A DNA stretch of 64,000 nt, from NCBI GenBank assembly GCA_012103035.1, contig JAAVLL010000001.1, positions 1,090,501-1,154,500 of the forward strand, read 5' to 3'. Position 1 is the stretch's first letter. Each line of letters starts with the position of its first letter. Below, piece by piece: positions 57,316 through 64,000 of this stretch. The notes below the pieces were generated by a model. It searched no databases and was not told the DNA's origin. It saw only the letters and a program-made list of their open reading frames with translations. Source of the DNA: Brucella oryzae. Lineage in GTDB: Bacteria > Pseudomonadota > Alphaproteobacteria > Rhizobiales > Rhizobiaceae. Position numbers and translations under genes: made by a program.

Positions 57316-58025
57316 TGGGTCAGAAGATTAATCCGATCGGTCTTCGTCTCGGCATCAACCGCACCTGGGATTCGCGTTGGTACGCAAATACCGGTGAGTA
57401 CGGCAAGTTGCTGCATGAAGATGTCAAGATCCGCGAGTTCCTCACCGAGGAACTCAAGCAGGCTGCGATCTCCAAGATCGTAATTGAGCGTCCGCACAAG
57501 AAGTGCCGTGTGACGATCCACTCGGCTCGTCCGGGCATCATCATCGGCAAGAAGGGCGCAGACATCGAAAAGCTCCGCAAGAAGCTTTCCGAGATGACCA
57601 ATGCCGATACGTCGCTCAACATCGTCGAAGTTCGCAAGCCGGAAGTCGACGCGACGCTGATCGCTCAGTCGATCGCCCAGCAGCTCGAACGCCGTGTGGC
57701 ATTCCGTCGCGCCATGAAGCGTGCCGTTCAGTCGGCAATGCGTCTTGGAGCCGAAGGTATCCGTATCAACTGCTCGGGTCGTCTGGGTGGCGCGGAAATC
57801 GCTCGCATGGAATGGTACCGTGAGGGGCGCGTTCCGCTTCACACGCTGCGCGCCGATATCGACTACGGCACGGCAGAAGCGAAGACCGCTTATGGTATCT
57901 GCGGCGTGAAGGTTTGGGTCTTCAAGGGCGAGATCCTTGAACATGATCCGATGGCTTCCGAGCGTCGTGCGGTCGAGGGTGACAATCAGGGTTCCTCGTC
58001 GAACCGCCGCCGCGAAAACGCTTAA
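57315..58025 (+). CDS. rpsC: 30S ribosomal protein S3
   Basis: 236 residues, intact from ATG 57315 ([20 protein letters not shown]). The KH domain holds [20 protein letters not shown]; the C-terminal domain has [20 protein letters not shown] and [14 protein letters not shown]. Overlaps the rplV stop by one base. Confidence 0.97.
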   Translation: MGQKINPIGLRLGINRTWDSRWYANTGEYGKLLHEDVKIREFLTEELKQAAISKIVIERPHKKCRVTIHSARPGIIIGKKGADIEKLRKKLSEMTNADTSLNIVEVRKPEVDATLIAQSIAQQLERRVAFRRAMKRAVQSAMRLGAEGIRINCSGRLGGAEIARMEWYREGRVPLHTLRADIDYGTAEAKTAYGICGVKVWVFKGEILEHDPMASERRAVEGDNQGSSSNRRRENA

Positions 58026-58062
58026 AAGCGGGCCGCGGGCGAGAAATTTGGAGTAGAGAACA

Positions 58063-58475
58063 ATGATGCAGCCTAAGCGCACCAAGTTCCGCAAGCAGTT
58101 CAAGGGCCGTATCCACGGCAACTCGAAAGGCGGCACGGATCTGAATTTCGGTGCATTCGGTTTGAAGGCCGTTGAGCCGGAACGCGTCACTGCACGTCAG
58201 ATCGAAGCGGCCCGCCGCGCGATCACCCGTCACATGAAGCGTGCCGGTCGTGTGTGATCCGCATCTTCCCTGACCTGCCGGTAACTTCGAAGCCTACCGA
58301 AGTCCGTATGGGTAAAGGTAAGGGTTCGGTTGACTACTGGGCATGCCGTGTGGCACCAGGTCGCGTGATGTTTGAACTTGACGGCGTACCCGAAGATGTG
58401 GCACGCGAAGCCCTCAGACTCGGCGCCGCAAAGTTGCCGATCAAGACGCGCTTTATCCAGCGCATTGCTGAATAA
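58063..58475 (+). CDS. rplP: 50S ribosomal protein L16
   Basis: 137 residues. [40 protein letters not shown], then [20 protein letters not shown] and [20 protein letters not shown]. One G is lost near 58254 (GTGTGGATC read GTGTGATC), creating a false stop after residue 64. Confidence 0.95.
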
Positions 58476-58487
58476 GGAGAGGCAACT

Positions 58488-58687
58488 ATGAAAGCCGCAG
58501 ACGTTCGGGCGAAAAGCACCGATCAGATGAACGACGAGCTGGCCGCACTGAAGAAAGAGCAGTTCAATCTGCGCTTTCAGAAGGCTACCGGCCAGCTCGA
58601 AAAACCGCGCGCGTGAAGCAGGTTCGCCGCGACATCGCGCGTATCAAGACTATTGCCCGCCAGAAGGCGGCCGCAAGCAAGGCATAA
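58488..58687 (+). CDS. rpmC: 50S ribosomal protein L29
   Basis: 66 residues: [39 protein letters not shown], then [18 protein letters not shown]. One A of six is lost near 58605, which makes a false TGA at 58615. The gene is short and broken, so no long frame marks it. Confidence 0.95.
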
Positions 58688-58698
58688 GGAAAAATATA

Positions 58699-58940
58699 AT
58701 GCCTAAACGCGTTCTGCAGGGCGTTGTCGTCAGCGACAAAAATGACAAGACTGTTGTGGTCAAGGTTGAGCGCCGCTATTCGCATCCGCTTCTCCAGAAG
58801 ACCGTGCGTCAGTCCAAGAAATACAAGGCGCATGACGAGAACAACCAGTTCAAGGTTGGCGATCAGGTTTCTATCCAGGAATCTGCTCCGATCTCGAAGG
58901 ACAACGCTGGGTCGTTCTCACGAACGAAGCAGCAGGCTAA
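58699..58940 (+). CDS. rpsQ: 30S ribosomal protein S17
   Basis: 80 residues. [60 protein letters not shown]. One A is lost near 58908 ([13 protein letters not shown]), so the last ten residues shift frame; the stop is then at 58938. Confidence 0.95.
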
Positions 58941-59008
58941 ATTATAAACACGCAGCTTAGGTAGGGCAGGAGCCCTTAACCAGCTGAGAGGAAAGAAGGC
59001 GGCCAGTC

Positions 59009-59376
59009 ATGATTCAGATGCAAACAAACCTCGACGTGGCGGATAATTCCGGCGCACGTCGTGTCATGTGCATCAAGGTGCTGGGCGGCTCGAAGCGGCG
59101 TTACGCTTCCGTCGGCGACATCATTGTGGTGTCGATCAAGGAAGCTATTCCGCGCGGCCGCGTCAAAAGGGTGACGTGATGAAGGCGGTTGTTGTACGCA
59201 CCGCCAAGGATATCCGTCGTCCGGACGGCAGCGTTATTCGTTTCGATAACAATGCAGCCGTTCTCATCGATAACAAGAAAGAGCCGATCGGCACGCGTAT
59301 CTTCGGACCGGTTCCGCGCGAACTCCGCGCAAAGAACCACATGAAGATCATCTCGCTGGCCCCGGAAGTTCTGTAG
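59009..59376 (+). CDS. rplN: 50S ribosomal protein L14
   Basis: 122 residues. [40 protein letters not shown], then [19 protein letters not shown] and [20 protein letters not shown]. One A of five is lost near 59168 (GRVKKGD). Confidence 0.95.
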
Positions 59377-59387
59377 GAAGCAAGACG

Positions 59388-59698
59388 ATGCAGAAGATCG
59401 CAAAGGCGACAGCGTTGTCGTGCTGTCCGGTAAGGACAAGGGCCGTAAGGGCGAAGTTCTCAAGGTTATGCCGAAGGACGAGCAGGCGCTTGTTCGCGGT
59501 ATCAACATCGTGAAGCGTCATCAGCGTCAGACCCAGACACAGGAAGCCGGCATCATCTCCAAGGAAGCGCCGATCCACCTGTCCAATCTGGCAATTGCTG
59601 ACCCCAAGGACGGCAAGCCGACTCGCGTCGGTTTCCGCGTCGAGGACGGCAAGAAGGTTCGTGTCGCAAAACGTTCTGGAGCGCTGATCGATGGCTGA
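59388..59698 (+). CDS. rplX: 50S ribosomal protein L24
   Basis: 103 residues. [20 protein letters not shown] (KOW motif), [20 protein letters not shown] and [20 protein letters not shown]. One C is lost near 59399 within the first five codons. Overlaps rplE by 8 bases. Confidence 0.95.
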
Positions 59699-60245
59699 AG
59701 CTAAGGCACTTCCCCGCTTCAAGAAGCTTTACAATGAAAGCATTCGTAAGGCTCTGCTTGAAGAATTCAAATATGACAACGAGATGCAGATTCCGCGCAT
59801 CACCAAGGTTGTCCTCAACATGGGCGTTGGCGAAGCCACTGGCGACTCAAGAAGCCGGCGATTGCCGCTGAAGACCTTGGCTTGATTGCCGGTCAAAAGG
59901 CTGTTATCACCCGCGCCCGTAACTCGATCGCGACGTTCGTTGCGTGAAGGCATGCCGATCGGCACGAAGGTCACCCTTCGTCAGGATCGCATGTACGAAT
60001 TCCTTGATCGTTTTATCACGATCGCTCTTCCTCGCGTTCGCGACTTCCGCGGACTGAACCCGAAGAGCTTTGACGGACGTGGCAACTATGCCATGGGCAT
60101 CAAGGAGCACATCGTGTTTCCGGAAATCAACTACGATAAGGTTGATCAGATCTGGGGCATGGACATCATCGTTTGCACGACCGCCAAGACGGATGATGAA
60201 GCGCGCGCTCTTCTGCGTGCATTCAACTTCCCCTTCCGGCAGTAA
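59691..60245 (+). CDS. rplE: 50S ribosomal protein L5
   Basis: 185 residues; contacts 5S rRNA and P-site t[43 protein letters not shown], then [20 protein letters not shown] and [20 protein letters not shown]. One C lost near 59848 and two bases (C, T) near 59938 cancel in frame, leaving residues 54-83 out of phase. Confidence 0.95.
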
Positions 60246-60271
60246 CGGCAAGCGTAGCGAGGTATATTAAT

Positions 60272-60574
60272 ATGGCCAAGACTAGCGCAGTCGAAAAACA
60301 AGCGCCGCGAAAAGTTGGTTAAGCGTCACGCTGGCAAGCGTGCACGTCTGAAGGCGATCGTCATGGATCAGGGCCTTCCGCTGGAAGAGCGCTTCCGCGC
60401 CACGATCCGGCTTGCCGAACTGCCGCGCAATTCATCGAAGGTTCGTATTCGCAATCGTTGCGAAGTTTCGGGCCGTCCGCGTGGTTATTACCGTAAACTG
60501 AAGATGTCGCGTATTGCGCTTCGTCAGTTGGGTTCGCTCGGTCAGATCCCGGCATCGTCAAGTCGAGCTGGTAA
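60272..60574 (+). CDS. rpsN: 30S ribosomal protein S14
   Basis: 101 residues, zinc-free type. [60 protein letters not shown] and a terminal GIVKSSW. Two As are lost in a run of seven near 60295, and one G near 60550. Confidence 0.95.
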
Positions 60575-60584
60575 GGAGTAGCAT

Positions 60585-60981
60585 ATGTCTGTGTCAGATC
60601 CTATCGGCGACATGCTGACCCGTATTCGTAACGCAGTAGGCCGCAAGAAGACGAAGGTTACGACCCCGGCTTCCAAGCTGCGCGCTCGTGTTCTTGATGT
60701 CCTTCAGTCCGAAGGCTACATCCGCGGATACACGCAGAGTGAATTCGTGAACGGCAAGGCCGAGATCGAAATCGAACTGAAGTACTACGAAGGTGTTCCG
60801 GTTATCCGTGAGATCAGCCGCGTATCGAAGCCTGGCCGTCGCGTTTACGTGTCGGTTAAGTCGATCCCGCAGGTCGCAACGGCCTCGGCATCTCGATCCT
60901 CCCACGCCGAAGGGTGTTATGGCGGATCATGAAGCCCGTGAACAAAACGTTGGTGGTGAGCTGCTCTGCCGCATCTTCTGA
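60585..60981 (+). CDS. rpsH: 30S ribosomal protein S8
   Basis: 132 residues. [40 protein letters not shown], then [20 protein letters not shown] and [10 protein letters not shown]. Losses near 60880 (GCCAAC read GCAAC) and 60899 (CTCTCC read CTCCC). S8 usually represses the spc operon at the L5 gene. Confidence 0.95.
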
Positions 60982-61019
60982 TGCGGTCGACAGCGAACAG
61001 ATAAAAGACAGGTATTAAA

Positions 61020-61550
61020 ATGTCTCGTATCGGTAAAACCCGTGCCGGTCCCGGCAGGCGTGACCGCCAGTGTTGATGGGCAGATCGTCAAGGCCAAGGG
61101 CGCGAAGGGTGAACTCTCCTTCGTCGTGCACGATGAAGTTCTGGTCAAGATGGAAGACGGCGCTGTCAGCGTCGATCCGCGCGACCAGTCGAAGGAAGCT
61201 CGTTCAAAGTGGGGCATGTCCCGCACGATGATCTCCAACATTTTGTTGGCGTGAAGGACGGCTTCGAAAAGAAGCTCGAAATCAGCGGCGTTGGTTACCG
61301 CGCTGCCATGCAGGGCAAGAACCTGCAGCTTTCGCTCGGCTTCAGCCATGAAGTGGTCTATGACGTGCCTGCTGGCATCACGGTTGCAGTTCCGAAGCCG
61401 ACAGAAATCGTCGTTTCGGGTATCGACAAGCAGCAGGTCGGTCAGGTCGCGGCTGAGATCCGCGAATATCGCGGCCCCGAGCCTTATAAGGGCAAGGGCG
61501 TCAAGTATGCTGGCGAGAAGATCGTCCGCAAAGAAGGCAAGAAGAAGTAA
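61020..61550 (+). CDS. rplF: 50S ribosomal protein L6
   Basis: 177 residues. [60 protein letters not shown] and [20 protein letters not shown]. Two As lost in a run of six near 61037, one T of five near 61243. Confidence 0.95.
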
Positions 61551-61562
61551 GGGAAGCGCGTC

Positions 61563-61924
61563 ATGGCATCGCCAAAAGAAACTTTGCAGCGTCGCGCTGC
61601 TCGTGTACGCCGCCAGGTCAAGGCTGTCGCCAATGGCCGTCCGCGTCTCAGCGTGCACCGTTCTTCCAAGAACATCTACGCCCAGATCATCGACGACGTC
61701 CGCGGCGTTACGCTTGCGGCCGCTTCGACCCTCGATGGCGACCTCAAGGGCAAGCTCAAGACTGGCGCCGACTCCGCAGCAGCCGCTGCTGTTGGCAAGC
61801 TGGTTGCTGAGCGCGCCGCCAAGGCTGGCGTCAAGGACGTAGTGTTCGACCGTGGTGCTTTCATTTACCACGGCCGTGTGAAGGTCTCGCCGAAGCTGCC
61901 CGCGAAGGCGGCCTCAGCTTCTAA
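61563..61924 (+). CDS. rplR: 50S ribosomal protein L18
   Basis: 120 residues; binds 5S r[58 protein letters not shown]. One C is lost near 61883 (AAGGCTCTCG read AAGGTCTCG); the repaired tail is [13 protein letters not shown] with stop at 61922. Confidence 0.95.
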
Positions 61925-61965
61925 TTAGCATTTGTGCTTCCGGAAAAGAAAAAGGAAATCAGGAT

Positions 61966-62524
61966 ATGGCACAGAGAACGTAACCGCGAAGATCGCGGCC
62001 GTGAGGAGCGCGACAGCGAATTCGTCGATAAGCTCGTTCACATCAACCGTGTTGCCAAGGTCGTCAAAGGCGGCCGTCGCTTCGGTTTTGCTGCACTCGT
62101 CGTTGTTGGCGACCAGAAGGGTCGCGTCGGCTTCGGTCATGGCAAGGCGCGTGAAGTGCCGGAAGCTATCCGTAAGGCTACGGAAGCTGCCAAGCGCGAC
62201 ATGATCTTCGTACCGCTGCGTTCGGGCCGTACGCTGCACCACGATGTCGAAGGCCGTCACGGCGCCGGCAAGGTTCTGCTTCGCGCAGCTCCTGCTGGTA
62301 AGGGTATCATCGCCGGTGGTCCGATGCGTGCAGTGTTCGAAACGCTCGGCGTTCAGGACGTTGTGGCCAAGTCGCTCGGTTCGTCGAACCCTTACAACAT
62401 GGTTCGTGCGACGTTCGATGCTCTGAAGCATCAGATGCATCCGAAGGACATCGCTGCACAGCGCGGCATCAAGTACTCGACCCTTCAGGCTCGCCGCCAT
62501 GATGTGGTCGGTTCGGAAGAATAG
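61966..62524 (+). CDS. rpsE: 30S ribosomal protein S5
   Basis: 186 residues; helicase and fidelity role. [60 protein letters not shown] and [20 protein letters not shown]. Two bases (one GA unit) are lost near 61975 in a GAGAGA run, so the first four codons are in another frame. Confidence 0.95.
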
Positions 62525-62591
62525 CCGATAGTTTGTGTTCGTCCGGGGCCGATCAGGCCGCCGGATACGCCATAGACAAGGGATTTGAGTG

Positions 62592-62789
62592 ATGGCTGAG
62601 AAGAAGGGCAAGACGGTTACGGTCGAGCAGATCGGAAGCCCAATCCGTCGTCCAGCCGAACAGCGCGCAACGCTGATCGGTCTGGGTCTTAACAAAATGC
62701 ACCGCCGCAGCACGCTGGAAGACACTCCGGCAGTTCGTGGCATGATCGCCAAGCTTCCACACCTCGTTCGCGTTGTGGACGAGGCGTGA
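62592..62789 (+). CDS. rpmD: 50S ribosomal protein L30
   Basis: 65 residues, intact. [60 protein letters not shown]. The ATG at 62592 rather than the upstream GTG matches the family start. Confidence 0.97.
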
Positions 62790-62808
62790 TAGCGCAGGAG
62801 ACAGAGAT

Positions 62809-63279
62809 ATGAAACTCAACGATCTGCGTGACAAGCCAGGTTCGGTCAAGGCACGCAAGCGTGTTGGCCGCGGTATCGGTTCGGGCACCGGCAAGACCGG
62901 TGGTCGCGGCGTCAAGGGTCAAAAGTCCCGTTCGGGCGTCTCGATCAATGGCTTCGAAGGCGGCCAGATGCCAATCTACCGCCGTTTGCCGAAGCGCGGC
63001 TTTACCAACATCTTCGCAAAGAGCTTCAACGTTGTGTCGCTCGGCCGTATTCAGGCCGCTATCGATGCAGGCAAGCTTGACGCCAAGGCTGTTGTGAACC
63101 TCGATTCGCTGAAGGCTGCTGGCGTGATTCGCCGCGCCAAAGACGGTGTTCGCATCCTTTCGGACGGCGAGCTGAAGGCAAAGGTTGCTTTCGAGGTGGC
63201 CGGTGCTTCCAAGGCCGCGGTCGAAAAGATCGAAAAGGCCGGCGGTAGCATCAAGCTTCCTGAAGCCGCTGCCGAATAA
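62809..63279 (+). CDS. rplO: 50S ribosomal protein L15
   Basis: 156 residues, intact from ATG 62809. [60 protein letters not shown]. It precedes secY as in most spc operons. Confidence 0.97.
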   Translation: MKLNDLRDKPGSVKARKRVGRGIGSGTGKTGGRGVKGQKSRSGVSINGFEGGQMPIYRRLPKRGFTNIFAKSFNVVSLGRIQAAIDAGKLDAKAVVNLDSLKAAGVIRRAKDGVRILSDGELKAKVAFEVAGASKAAVEKIEKAGGSIKLPEAAAE

Positions 63280-63297
63280 GGCTTCGATACAAAATAA

Positions 63298-63323
63298 AAG
63301 CGGCGGCCTTAGTGCCGCCGCTT
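63298..63323 (+). terminator. Hairpin between rplO and secY
   Basis: AAGCGGCGGC and GCCGCCGCTT form a 10-bp stem with a short loop, 18 bp after the rplO stop. The tail (GCACATT) is not T-rich, so partial attenuation of secY is more likely than full stop. Confidence 0.55.
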
Positions 63324-63435
63324 GCACATTATGCCAATGCGCATATCTGGGTAGGGTCTTTTAGTCTCGAGGCGCGACCGCTATAGATTGCGCAAAAGGG
63401 GCGGAGGACCGGAGACTTTTCACCGGAGAAATTTA

Positions 63436-64000
63436 ATGGCATCGGCTGCTGAACAGCTAGTTTCCAATCTCAATTTTTCGGCTTTCTCGAAGGCAGAAGA
63501 ACTCAAGAAGCGCATCTGGTTCACGCTGGGTGCTTTGCTCGTATACCGGTTCGGCACCTATATTCCGCTTCCCGGCATTAATCCTGACGCGCTTGCGCAG
63601 GCTTTCCAGCAGCATAGCCAGGGTGTGCTCGGACTTTTCAACATGTTCGCCGGTGGCGCAGTCGGTCGTATGGCCATTTTCGCGCTCGGCATCATGCCCT
63701 ATATCTCTGCCTCCATCATCGTGCAGCTCATGACGTCGGTTGTGCCGTCTCTTGAAGCGCTGAAGAAGGAAGGCGAGGCGGGTCGCAAGATCATCAATCA
63801 GTATACGCGTTACGGCACGGTGCTTCTGGCGCTTGTTCAGGCCTACGCGATTTCGGTTGGCTTGCAGTCCGGTAATGGCATTGTCACCAATCCGGGGCCT
63901 TTCTTCGTGGTTTCGTCGGTGATTACCCTTGTCGGCGGCACCATGTTCCTGATGTGGCTCGGTGAGCAGATCACTGCACGCGGTATCGGCAACGGTATCT
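63436..64000 (+). CDS. secY: Preprotein translocase subunit SecY (5' part)
   Basis: The channel subunit of SecYEG, cut by the window end after about 188 codons. The visible N-terminus reads MASAAEQLVSNLNFSAFSKA, ELKKRIWFTLGALLVYRFGTYIP (first membrane segment and basic loop), FNMFAGGAVGRMAIFALGIMPYI, SASIIVQLMTSVVPSLEALKKEGEAGR, and WLGEQITARGIGNGI. The frame is intact so far. GGAG ribosome binding site 11 bases before the ATG. Confidence 0.97.
   Translation, partial: MASAAEQLVSNLNFSAFSKAEELKKRIWFTLGALLVYRFGTYIPLPGINPDALAQAFQQHSQGVLGLFNMFAGGAVGRMAIFALGIMPYISASIIVQLMTSVVPSLEALKKEGEAGRKIINQYTRYGTVLLALVQAYAISVGLQSGNGIVTNPGPFFVVSSVITLVGGTMFLMWLGEQITARGIGNGI

Overview
The window comes from a Brucellaceae chromosome (Brucella in the broad sense, including Ochrobactrum). 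The RpoB, RpoC, EF-Tu and ribosomal protein sequences, the Omp25/Omp31-type porin, the DUF3126, DUF2218 and PAS_5 genes, and the tRNA-Tyr, tRNA-Gly, tuf, tRNA-Trp, secE, nusG order all point there. I cannot name the species from sequence alone.

The main fact for any reader is that this copy carries many small deletions, about one per kilobase. Most fall in short homopolymers (5 to 4, 4 to 3, 2 to 1 bases). They break the frames of most genes, including rpoB, rpoC, fusA, both tuf copies and most ribosomal proteins. These genes are essential, and the lost bases can be restored from family conservation or from a second copy in the window. I therefore read the breaks as sequencing or assembly errors, not pseudogenes. 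Each CDS below is drawn as the whole gene, with its breaks stated. Genes that read through cleanly include the peptide-binding protein, the dipeptidase, ddl, the double cold-shock protein, rplA, rpsG, rplD, rplW, rpsS, rpsC, rpmD and rplO.

Layout. 1-3704 (minus): dipeptidase, periplasmic peptide-binding protein and ABC permease, a peptide uptake and hydrolysis unit. 4025-9768 (minus): porin, radC, map, sfsA, two small genes, two tRNA-Glu genes and a lipoprotein with an M15 peptidase domain. 10329-20974 (plus): small lipoprotein, aminotransferase, homoserine dehydrogenase, an ABC-F ATPase behind a leader with a possible 21-codon peptide, glpX, ddl, recJ and a Tim44-like protein. 21069-25724: glyoxalase, double cold-shock protein, DUF192 protein, hydrolase, cysE, DUF3126 and a secreted protein. 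25852-27734: divergent tetR/tetA with two palindromic operators. 27704-33994: gamma-carbonic anhydrase, a LapG-type cysteine protease beside PilZ and PAS proteins, a rhomboid protease, a CBS protein and rlmB. 34313-48579: tRNA-Tyr, tRNA-Gly, tuf, tRNA-Trp, secE, nusG, rplKAJL and rpoBC. 49500-64000: rpsL, rpsG, fusA, tuf, then the S10 and spc operons up to secY, which runs off the end.

From 34 kb on, the window holds the translation and transcription core in an order close to that of E. coli. The first 34 kb is housekeeping and accessory genes. An interspersed palindromic repeat family is scattered between genes there. The most interesting unexplained signals are the ABC-F leader, an orphan terminator upstream of the rhomboid gene, a 21-bp palindrome at 10117, and the PilZ/LapG-like cluster.
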